NCBI GenBank assembly: GCA_023131555.1
Contig: JAGLZJ010000026.1
Span: 1-9,402, forward strand
Direction: 5' to 3'
DNA: 9,402 nucleotides
From: Candidatus Bathyarchaeota archaeon
Lineage (GTDB): Archaea; Thermoproteota; Bathyarchaeia; Bathyarchaeales; SOJC01
The notes below the pieces were generated by a model. That model was given only the letters and a program-made list of their open reading frames with translations, was not told the DNA's origin and did no database searches. Every line of letters begins with the position of its first letter. The stretch's first letter is position 1. This document shows positions 1-6,038 of the stretch, piece by piece. A program made the translations under genes and the position numbers.

Positions 1-729
1 ATAAACCGCAGTTTGCACAAGTTTGTGCAGAAGCAATTGATCTCTGAACAGGAGATGAACGAGGTTCTCGGGAGAATCCATCCAACGCTCAATATCAAGG
101 AAGCCGTGGAAAACGCTGACCTGATTATTGAGGCAGTGCCTGAAAACATCAAGATCAAGCAGTCCGTCCTTGCAGAAGCCGATAGCTACGCCAAGGAGAG
201 CGCGATAATGACGTCAAACACGTCATCCATCAGCATAACGGAACTCGCCTCATTCACCAAGAGACCGGAAAACTTCTGTGGGATGCATTTCTTCAACCCT
301 CCACAGTTGATGAAATTAATTGAGATAATCCGAGGCGCAAAGACATCTGATGACACAGTCAACGCAATAGTGGACGTCTCTCGACGCATGGGTAAGGAAA
401 CTGTTATCGTCAAGAAGGACTCTGCCGGCTTCATCGTAAACAGAATCTTGGTTCCTGCCCTAAACGAAGCATTCAAACTTGTTTGGGAAGGCGTTGCCAC
501 ACCTGAGGATATTGACAAGGCGATAAAGCTTGGCTTAAACTGGCCTATGGGACCCATGACTCTCGCTGATTACCTGGGCATTGATACGACGCTGTACATT
601 GCAGAAGTCCTCCAAGGAGAACTTGGAGGAAAATACGCTCCCTGCCCTCTTCTAAGACAGATGACAAGAGCAGGTCTGACAGGAAGGAAGAGCGGGAAAG
701 GCTTCTACGACTGGACCAAGAAGAAATAG
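1..729 (+). CDS. hbd: 3-hydroxyacyl-CoA dehydrogenase (3-hydroxybutyryl-CoA type), 5' end cut by window
   Basis: This enzyme should oxidise a (3S)-hydroxyacyl-CoA to the 3-oxoacyl-CoA with NAD+, a cytoplasmic beta-oxidation step. The frame is open from base 1 (242 codons visible) and stops with TAG. Against a usual length of about 280-290 residues, roughly the first 40-50 are missing, including the GxGxxG nucleotide-binding loop. The rest of the Rossmann domain is clear: ADLIIEAVPEN, then SNTSSISITELA. The catalytic dyad is visible as His in GMHFFNPP (about bases 286-288) and Glu in KLIEII (about 322-324). GFIVNRIL begins the C-terminal helical domain, followed by NWPMGPMTLADYLGID and the terminal GRKSGKGFYDW. 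The TTG at base 13 is not the start, because conserved sequence is missing upstream. The enoyl-CoA hydratase follows 13 bases later, so they are probably co-transcribed. The chain-length or ring substrate cannot be told from sequence; it may act on pimelyl-CoA intermediates after ring opening. Confidence 0.93.
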   Translation: MNRSLHKFVQKQLISEQEMNEVLGRIHPTLNIKEAVENADLIIEAVPENIKIKQSVLAEADSYAKESAIMTSNTSSISITELASFTKRPENFCGMHFFNPPQLMKLIEIIRGAKTSDDTVNAIVDVSRRMGKETVIVKKDSAGFIVNRILVPALNEAFKLVWEGVATPEDIDKAIKLGLNWPMGPMTLADYLGIDTTLYIAEVLQGELGGKYAPCPLLRQMTRAGLTGRKSGKGFYDWTKKK

Positions 730-735
730 GGAGGA
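729..735 (+). promoter_or_regulatory. Ribosome binding site deciding a GTG start
   Basis: GGGAGGA overlaps the last base of the upstream stop codon and lies about 8 bases before the GTG at 743. An ATG at 736 is too close to this site and its frame closes after five codons, so the GTG is the real start. Confidence 0.75.
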
Positions 736-742
736 ATGAAAC

Positions 743-1525
743 GTGGAGTTTAAAAACACGCTTTACGAGAAGGCAGACGGCGTAGCCACCATCTCGATAA
801 ATCGACCGCAAGCACTAAACGCTTTGAATGAAGCAACACTTCTCGAATTATCCCACCGACTATCTGACGCAGAGCACGATGCGGACATCAAGGTTGTTGT
901 GATCACGGGCGCTGGAGATCGCGCATTCTGTGCTGGCGCTGACTTGAATGTAATGAAGACAGCGACGCCGTACAAAGGAATGCACCTTTCCTTGATAGGG
1001 CAGAAAGTGACAATGGAAGTAGAAGAAGCCGCGAAACCAGTTATCGCCGCAATAAATGGATATGCCCTAGGCGGAGGACTGGAACTGGCCATGGCATGTG
1101 ACATCCGCATTGCCTCCGCGAAAGCAAAACTGGGGCAACCCGAAGTCAACGTTGGCCTGATTCCCGGATGGGGCGGCACACAGCGACTTCCCAGACTCGT
1201 GGGAAAGGGTATCGCGAAAGAGATGATATTCACGGGAGAAAACATTGACGCAAAAAGAGCTGAACACCTCGGTCTAGTGAACATGGTTGTTCCACCCGAA
1301 GAGTTGAAGACCGCTGTGAAAGAGATGGCTTCCAAACTCATGAGCAAACCCCCAATAGGTCTCGAATTAGCTAAACACCTAATCAACAACAGCACTGAAG
1401 TGGACTTGAAATCAGGGCTTAGAAACGAGGCAGTAGCCTTTGGGGTCCTTGCATCAACCGAAGACTTCAAGGAAGGAGTGAACGCTTTCCTCGAGAAGCG
1501 AAAACCTCAGTATAAGGGGAAATAG
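743..1525 (+). CDS. Enoyl-CoA hydratase (crotonase family)
   Basis: A 260-residue crotonase-family protein, the usual length. It should add water across a trans-2-enoyl-CoA double bond to give the 3-hydroxyacyl-CoA that the preceding dehydrogenase oxidises. The oxyanion-hole regions are FCAGADL (residues 62-68) and GYALGGGLELAMACD (106-120). Both glutamates of classical enoyl-CoA hydratases are present: Glu114 in GGGLELA and Glu134 in GQPEVNVG. The segment PGWGGTQRLPRLVGK (141-155) is typical of true hydratases. The C-terminal helical part, including KEGVNAFLEKRKP, is complete. The start is GTG at 743. A general beta-oxidation role fits best because it sits between a 3-hydroxyacyl-CoA dehydrogenase and a thiolase. 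The alternative is dienoyl-CoA hydratase (Dch/BzdW), which belongs to the same superfamily and would fit the benzoyl-CoA context. Motifs alone do not settle this. Confidence 0.92.
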   Translation: MEFKNTLYEKADGVATISINRPQALNALNEATLLELSHRLSDAEHDADIKVVVITGAGDRAFCAGADLNVMKTATPYKGMHLSLIGQKVTMEVEEAAKPVIAAINGYALGGGLELAMACDIRIASAKAKLGQPEVNVGLIPGWGGTQRLPRLVGKGIAKEMIFTGENIDAKRAEHLGLVNMVVPPEELKTAVKEMASKLMSKPPIGLELAKHLINNSTEVDLKSGLRNEAVAFGVLASTEDFKEGVNAFLEKRKPQYKGK

Positions 1526-1580
1526 TCTTTATCCTTAATAATCTGAAGCGCTCCCTCCTGAACAGCAAGGATGCATTGTC
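1526..1580 (+). promoter_or_regulatory. 55-base gap: weak candidate promoter and leader of the thiolase
   Basis: This is the longest noncoding stretch in the window. It holds an A/T-rich run, CTTTATCCTTAATAAT (about 1527-1542), that could be a weak archaeal TATA element for a second transcript starting at the thiolase. AAGGA at 1567-1571 lies 9 bases before the TTG start and is the likely ribosome binding site. There is no convincing terminator hairpin after the hydratase gene, so read-through from upstream is equally possible. Confidence 0.22.
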
Positions 1581-2747
1581 TTGAGAAAAGTTGCAGTGAT
1601 AGGTGGAGGTGCCACTAGATGTGGCAAAAGAGAAGCCACATGGAGAGAGCTCGTTCAAGAGGCTGGCAAAGCAATGTTTGACAGCGTCGAAAACCTTTCT
1701 CCGAAAGACGTTGAAGCTCTTCTAGTTGGAGCAGCACAACCTGAAAGATTCACTTTCCAAGTCCACGTTGCTCCATTGGTTGCAGAGTGTCTCGGCATAA
1801 CGCCGACTAAAGTTATAGCCACAACCGAACTTATGTGCGCATCAGGTCAAGCCGCCCTTCGGTATGCATGGGCATGCATATCAAGCGGAATCTGCGACGT
1901 GGCTGTCGCCTTCGGCGTGGAGAAGATGTACATGCGGAATATGGCTGAGGCACAGACCAACATGACATGTGTCTTGGATAGAGAATGGGACGGCGTTAAC
2001 GCCATGTCAGCTCCACCCTTCTTCGCCATGACTGCCCAACGGCATATACATGAGTTTGGGACAACTGAAGAGCAGATGGCGATGGTCTCCGTGAAGAACC
2101 ATCATTATTCGACAATGAATCCGCTCGCACAGTTCCAGAAGGAAGTCTCCATCGAGAAGGTTCTTCAATCTTTCATGATTGCTCCTCCTCTGAAGCTGTT
2201 TGACTGCAGCGGAATAACTGATGGAGCAGCTGGGGTCATCTTAGTTCCCGCTGAAAACGCGACAAAATACACGGACTCTCCGATGCTCATAGCTGGATCA
2301 GGACAGGCTAACATCGGGAACGCTGTGGCCAATCTGGCCAGCATCAGCGAATGGATTCCCCTGAAACTCGCTGTTAAAGAAGCCTTACGATCAGCCAAGG
2401 TGTCTTTAGCAGACATCGACATCGCTGAGCTTCACGACTGCTTCACTATTTCAGAGATAATGGAATACGAAGCCTTCGGCTGGTGTGAACGGGGAAAAGG
2501 AGGAAAATTCATTGAGGACGGTGGACCCTACATCGGAGGAACAATAGCTGTCAATCCACGAGGAGGACTATTAGGTTGCGGTCATCCCTTAGGGGCAACT
2601 GCGATTCTGCAATCCATCGACATCATGAATCAATTCCAAAGCGAAGTGCCGAACGGGCGACTGGTCAAAGACGCAGATGTAGCAGTAGCTCACAACCTTA
2701 GCGGAGCAGCAAATGTTCACAGCCTCATGGTCTATTCAAGGAGATAA
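1581..2747 (+). CDS. Thiolase (acetyl-CoA C-acyltransferase), archaeal/SCP2 type
   Basis: A 388-residue thiolase expected to cleave a 3-oxoacyl-CoA with CoA, releasing acetyl-CoA, or to run in reverse as an acetoacetyl-CoA thiolase. The nucleophilic cysteine is Cys86 in ELMCASGQAAL. The second active-site motif is ELHDCFTISEI (283-293), the HDCF form found in SCP2-type and archaeal thiolases rather than the NEAF form of bacterial degradative enzymes. The third is GCGHPLGAT (332-340), with His335. The TTG start is supported by the family's typical N-terminus (MRKVAVIGGG) and by AAGGA 9 bases upstream. The partner DUF35 gene begins 5 bases after the stop. In archaea, thiolases of this type form complexes with a DUF35 protein, sometimes with HMG-CoA synthase; no synthase gene is seen here. 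Next to a benzoyl-CoA reductase, thiolysis of 3-oxopimelyl-CoA is a reasonable role, but the substrate is inferred. Confidence 0.93.
   Translation: MRKVAVIGGGATRCGKREATWRELVQEAGKAMFDSVENLSPKDVEALLVGAAQPERFTFQVHVAPLVAECLGITPTKVIATTELMCASGQAALRYAWACISSGICDVAVAFGVEKMYMRNMAEAQTNMTCVLDREWDGVNAMSAPPFFAMTAQRHIHEFGTTEEQMAMVSVKNHHYSTMNPLAQFQKEVSIEKVLQSFMIAPPLKLFDCSGITDGAAGVILVPAENATKYTDSPMLIAGSGQANIGNAVANLASISEWIPLKLAVKEALRSAKVSLADIDIAELHDCFTISEIMEYEAFGWCERGKGGKFIEDGGPYIGGTIAVNPRGGLLGCGHPLGATAILQSIDIMNQFQSEVPNGRLVKDADVAVAHNLSGAANVHSLMVYSRR
2738..2743 (+). promoter_or_regulatory. Ribosome binding site of the DUF35 gene
   Basis: AAGGAG lies inside the last codons of the thiolase gene, 9 bases before the GTG at 2753. 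It supports that GTG as the start and suggests translational coupling of the two partner genes. Confidence 0.65.
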
Positions 2748-2752
2748 ACTAC

Positions 2753-3211
2753 GTGAAAGCCAGTCGTGAAAAGATCACGCAGCCAGATAAGATTGATCTG
2801 CCGCAAATGCTGGACTTCTATCCATTACAGGATGAGAAAGACACTCGCATCAGTCAATTTTTCAAGAACCTGAAAACTGGTCAACTGACGACGACGAAGT
2901 GCAAGACTTGCGGATCAGTCTTATGGCCTCCTAGAGTCGTTTGTTCTGGTTGCATGTCTGAGGAGCTGGAATGGGTGAACTTGGGAACTGAAGGCGAGCT
3001 TTACGCCTTCACTGAGATGAAGGCGGGAGCACCATTGGGCTTCGAGAAGGATGTTCCCTTCTGCATTGGCTTGGTGAAAATCGGCAGCTTGCTTATTTCC
3101 TCCCGAATCGATGAGGCGAGATATGAGGACCTGAAGATCGGGCAAAGGGTGCACCTAAAGGTCGTGGAACTGGAGGACGATGGACGAGTGTTTTACAGGT
3201 TTAAGGTTTAG
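2753..3211 (+). CDS. DUF35 zinc-ribbon/OB-fold protein, thiolase partner
   Basis: A 152-residue protein with a rubredoxin-like zinc ribbon followed by an OB fold. The four zinc ligands are Cys50, Cys53, Cys64 and Cys67 (CKTCGSVLWPPRVVCSGC). The OB-fold part runs from about residue 73 (LEWVNLGTEGELYAFTEM) to the C-terminus (VELEDDGRVFYRFKV). About 45 residues precede the ribbon, probably helical, the usual layout of the family. Despite the old nucleic-acid-binding label, family members are known to associate with archaeal thiolases and to hold the CoA intermediate between active sites. Its position directly behind an SCP2-type thiolase fits that role. It would be a scaffold or CoA-binding subunit rather than a catalyst. 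It is the last gene of the + strand set, ending 13 bases from the convergent flavoprotein gene. Confidence 0.9.
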   Translation: MKASREKITQPDKIDLPQMLDFYPLQDEKDTRISQFFKNLKTGQLTTTKCKTCGSVLWPPRVVCSGCMSEELEWVNLGTEGELYAFTEMKAGAPLGFEKDVPFCIGLVKIGSLLISSRIDEARYEDLKIGQRVHLKVVELEDDGRVFYRFKV

Positions 3212-3224
3212 GTGACTGACCCAT

Positions 3225-5744
3225 TCAGTAGAGATCATCGAGGTCAATGTTCTGCTTCGGCAATCTTCCATGCTTTTTCAGAAACTGCTGCAGTAGCTCG
3301 CTTTCTCGGGTAGTGAACATCTTCGCTTCCTCGTAGAGAAACCGCTTTCGCGCGCGCGCATCCTCAGTCATAAGTGCTTCTTGCAGTTCTTTCCTCAGAT
3401 TCGGAGTTCCCTTGATCAAGAGAACCTCATTATCTTCACCTGCGAGCTGAATTACGCCTTCGGTTTCAGGCACAGCCCCCACATTTTGCTCATCAAGCTT
3501 CAGCCATCTCTCTGGAGGTAGTTGAGCCTCCTGCATACGAAGTCGAAGGTCACACTGAAGGCATAGCTTGGCTTCTTCGATTGCCTCTTCTCCGGTGCAA
3601 GGGAGCTCTACAAGCTCAAAGTTGCTTCGCCTATCTTCCAAAGCAATGCAGGGCACACGAAGACGCTTCTTGTCTGCAAAGTCATCTAATCTTCCCAACC
3701 ACTCTTGAGGCTCTTTCTCTCCTTGGGACTCTCCATCGATGTCCCCGTCTCCCCCCAAGGATGCATCTATTGACTTTGCGGCCTGCCTCCCCATAGCGAT
3801 GGCTTCTATCACGGAGGTTGGACCGCTAACAGCGTCTCCTCCCGCGAAGACACCTTCTACTTCAGTCTCCATCCTGGAATTGGTCTTAAGCAGACCCTTT
3901 TCTGCAATCCCGAAGTTTGGTGAGAGAACTGACTCATCCAGTTTTGCGCCTACTGCAACAATGACATTGCTTGTTTCTATGGAGTGCTCGCTTCCTTCAA
4001 TGGGGATCGGAATTTTCCTCCCCTTCTCACCAGCTCTCCCCAGCTTCATCTTTACACATCGCAGTCCAACGACCTTTCCATCCCTGCCTACGATTTCCGT
4101 AGGCGCTCTCAGAAACTGGAATTCAACTCCTTCCTCCATCGCCATCTTCACATTTTCGGGGTCGGCAGGCATCTCTTCACTCGATCTGCGATACACAATG
4201 GCAGTCTCTGCGCCAAGCCTCAAGGCTGCTCTCGCTGCATCAACGGCGACGTCGCCTCCACCAATAACCATCGCCGTTTCCCCTAGCTTTGTGACGCGAT
4301 TCGAGTTCACTTCAAGCAAGAAGTCTAAACCTAGGAAGACTCCAGCTAATCCCTCTCCGGAGATCTTGAGTTCTGAGCTTTTCTGAGCACCAACACCTAA
4401 GAACACTGCATCAAAATCGTTGCGTAGCTTAGTGAGAGTTATGTCCTTGCCAACCTCGGTGCTTTTTCTCACCTCTATTCCTTGGACTAGAATGTCCTCA
4501 ATGTCAGCTTGGAGGATCTCTCTTGGAAGCCGGTAGGGAAGAATCCCCCAACGCAGCATTCCCCCTAGCTCCGTTGATTTCTCAAAGATCGTTATAGCAT
4601 GACCTTTCTTGGCTAGGTAATAAGCAACAGTAAGTCCCGCTGGTCCAGAACCGACAACAGCGATTGTTTTTCCCGTGGAACTCCTTTTGAGGTACTTTGG
4701 TTCGAGCGTGCTACCTTCAACAGCGGCTCTCTTCAAAACGCATATCGCCACTGGGTCGCTTAATTCGTTTCTGCGGCAGACTGTTTCACATGGGCGATGG
4801 CAAACGTGACCTAGCGTTCTTGGGAGTGGAACTTTCGCATTTATCACTACGTGAGCTTTATTGAATCGTTCGTGGGCAATGTGGCGGATATAGGACGGAA
4901 CATTCATCTCGACTGGGCATGCTGCTACGCATGGAGCGGCATCTTGCTTGATCTTCTCCTTGTCTTTTATTGCTCCTGTTGGGCAGACCTGAACGCATGA
5001 GCCACAGAATCTGCATCCAGACTTCTTCAATGTGGGAGCCATCATTCCTACTATGGCTCTCTCTTCATCGAGTGTGAACCCTAATGCATGGACTCCTCTC
5101 AGGTCTTGGCATGCCCTTACACATCGTGTGCAACCGACACAGAGATTGAAGTCGAAAGTGAACAGAGGCTCACTCTGCAGTTTCGGCAATCTTGCTGGTA
5201 TGTATCTGGGGGTGTCTTCTCTGATTCCGACGTAATCGGCAATCTTCTCCAGTTCACAATTTCCAAGCCTGTCACAGCACCTCTCTTCCACTGGAACATT
5301 AAGTGAGCAAGTGTCTCGTGAACATCCTTCCTTCTGGGCACATAGGAGGCAAGCGTGAGGATGCTCCGCGAGAATGCGCACTAGATTTTTCTGCCTTACC
5401 GTCCTCACTCGTTCAGTATTCGTTGAAACTTTCATTCCTTCGAAGACTGCGGTGTTGCAGGCGTGTACTAAGTCTGGTTGGTCTTCGACTTCGACAAGAC
5501 ACAAGCCGCAACTATCTGGGCTGAGCTGGGAGTAACCCTTTACGGAGGTTCGTCCTCTGAAAACTCTGGGTTCAGCCTTTGTGGCGGAGAAAGGAGGTAG
5601 GTTAGGATGGCTGCATAAGGCAGGTATATATACATCCGCGTATTGTGCAGCTTCCAAGATGCTAGCTCCTTTATGTGCTTCAACCTTAACGCCATCAATG
5701 TTCAGAGTTGTCACGTTAGGTAGCTCGCATGTGAGAGTTACCAT
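3225..5744 (-). CDS. Multi-cluster iron-sulfur flavoprotein, NuoG-like plus GltD/NfnB-like, putative ferredoxin reductase (BzdV-like)
   Basis: An 839-residue cytoplasmic oxidoreductase, probably feeding electrons to the adjacent ferredoxin for benzoyl-CoA reduction. Domains in order: a [2Fe-2S] domain (Cys44, Cys79, Cys82, Cys96); a NuoG-type His-Cys3 [4Fe-4S] motif (His128, Cys132, Cys135, Cys141); two ferredoxin-like [4Fe-4S] motifs (Cys202/205/208/212 and Cys244/247/250/254); a GltD/NfnB-type N-terminal cluster region (Cys272, Cys276, Cys315, Cys319, Cys323); FAD site GSGPAG (365-370); NAD(P)H site GGGDVA (495-500); FAD-closing GVFAGGD (631-637); and a C-terminal GIY-YIG-like domain (about 756-832). 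The ATG at 5744 overlaps the ferredoxin stop by 7 bases and begins just before the [2Fe-2S] domain. An upstream in-frame ATG at 5816 would only add a 24-residue tail lying within the ferredoxin gene. No clear ribosome site precedes 5744, so translational coupling is likely. I recall Azoarcus BzdV as a comparable GltD-like protein. NADH, NADPH or another donor all remain possible. Confidence 0.85.
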   Translation of the reverse strand: MVTLTCELPNVTTLNIDGVKVEAHKGASILEAAQYADVYIPALCSHPNLPPFSATKAEPRVFRGRTSVKGYSQLSPDSCGLCLVEVEDQPDLVHACNTAVFEGMKVSTNTERVRTVRQKNLVRILAEHPHACLLCAQKEGCSRDTCSLNVPVEERCCDRLGNCELEKIADYVGIREDTPRYIPARLPKLQSEPLFTFDFNLCVGCTRCVRACQDLRGVHALGFTLDEERAIVGMMAPTLKKSGCRFCGSCVQVCPTGAIKDKEKIKQDAAPCVAACPVEMNVPSYIRHIAHERFNKAHVVINAKVPLPRTLGHVCHRPCETVCRRNELSDPVAICVLKRAAVEGSTLEPKYLKRSSTGKTIAVVGSGPAGLTVAYYLAKKGHAITIFEKSTELGGMLRWGILPYRLPREILQADIEDILVQGIEVRKSTEVGKDITLTKLRNDFDAVFLGVGAQKSSELKISGEGLAGVFLGLDFLLEVNSNRVTKLGETAMVIGGGDVAVDAARAALRLGAETAIVYRRSSEEMPADPENVKMAMEEGVEFQFLRAPTEIVGRDGKVVGLRCVKMKLGRAGEKGRKIPIPIEGSEHSIETSNVIVAVGAKLDESVLSPNFGIAEKGLLKTNSRMETEVEGVFAGGDAVSGPTSVIEAIAMGRQAAKSIDASLGGDGDIDGESQGEKEPQEWLGRLDDFADKKRLRVPCIALEDRRSNFELVELPCTGEEAIEEAKLCLQCDLRLRMQEAQLPPERWLKLDEQNVGAVPETEGVIQLAGEDNEVLLIKGTPNLRKELQEALMTEDARARKRFLYEEAKMFTTRESELLQQFLKKHGRLPKQNIDLDDLY
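3228..3482 (-). other. Degenerate GIY-YIG-like C-terminal domain of the flavoprotein
   Basis: The last ~85 residues lie beyond the usual end of GltD-type proteins, which finish near the CLQC motif. They read VPETEGVIQLAGED, then EVLLIKGTPNLRKELQEAL, RFLYEEAKMFTTRESELL and KKHGRLPKQN. The spacing resembles the start of GIY-YIG folds (GVY...YIG...NLR..L), with GVI for GIY and LIK for YIG, and a downstream RE-E-L-L helix. The nuclease signature is not intact, so a structural or interaction role is more likely than DNA cleavage. This assignment is by eye and needs a profile or structure comparison. Confidence 0.5.
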
Positions 5745-6022
5745 GAGTGAGTTATCGCTTCTTTCTTGCAGGCTTGTACGCAGGGAATCTTTTTTGTGTG
5801 AGCGATGGGTTTGCATGGGCCACAGCTGTATTTCAGCTTCTTTCGATGATTGTCTTTCACTGCTGCCATTTTGTCTCCTTCAATGTCAAACTCGTTCTCT
5901 ATGAGTTCTAGTACGTTTTGAGGGCAGGCTTGTACGCAGTCATCGCATCCATTGCATCTGTCGGTGTCGATGACGATGAAGAAATCACCCGAACCGTTTT
6001 TGTATCCGTAGTGTGCCTTCAA
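5738..6022 (-). CDS. 2[4Fe-4S] ferredoxin, electron donor to benzoyl-CoA reductase (BzdM-like)
   Basis: A 94-residue ferredoxin expected to carry electrons to the reductase. Cluster I ligands are Cys23, Cys26, Cys29 and Cys33 (CNGCDDCVQACP). Cluster II ligands are Cys67, Cys70, Cys81 and Cys85, with 10 residues between the second and third ligands instead of the two of clostridial ferredoxins. An enlarged cluster-II loop is a feature of the ferredoxins described with benzoyl-CoA reductases. The linker between clusters is rich in lysine and arginine (NHRKKLKY). The start is TTG at 6022, supported by GAGG 9 bases upstream and by the lack of another start before the first cluster. The gene follows subunit Q by 16 bases and overlaps the flavoprotein gene by 7 bases, placing it between its likely reductant and its likely acceptor. 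Confidence 0.92.
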   Translation of the reverse strand: MKAHYGYKNGSGDFFIVIDTDRCNGCDDCVQACPQNVLELIENEFDIEGDKMAAVKDNHRKKLKYSCGPCKPIAHTKKIPCVQACKKEAITHSW

Positions 6023-6031
6023 GTGAAGTTT

Positions 6032-6036
6032 CCTCT
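6032..6036 (-). promoter_or_regulatory. Ribosome binding site deciding the ferredoxin TTG start
   Basis: AGAGG (read on the - strand) lies in the short gap after the subunit Q stop and 9 bases before the TTG at 6022. It is the main support for that rare start codon. Confidence 0.6.
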
Positions 6037-6038
6037 TA

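Noticed and set aside
763..1470. Open frame of 235 codons on the - strand across the enoyl-CoA hydratase
   Set aside because: The + strand frame has intact catalytic motifs. The antisense product is Ser/Ala-rich with no recognisable domain.
3348..3360. Alternating CG run (cgcgcgcgcg)
   Set aside because: It encodes Ala-Arg repeats within the C-terminal domain of the flavoprotein and is too short to argue for a special DNA structure.
3739..4386. Open frame of 215 codons on the + strand inside the flavoprotein gene
   Set aside because: It is antisense to the strongly conserved FAD/NAD(P)H core, its product is a low-complexity Ser/Pro/Thr-rich sequence without known motifs, and no ribosome site supports it.
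5742..5816. Earlier ATG at 5816 for the flavoprotein (863 residues)
   Set aside because: The extra 24 residues lie wholly within the ferredoxin gene, are rich in charged residues and lack any family feature. The ATG at 5744 gives the usual short overlap and a natural N-terminus.
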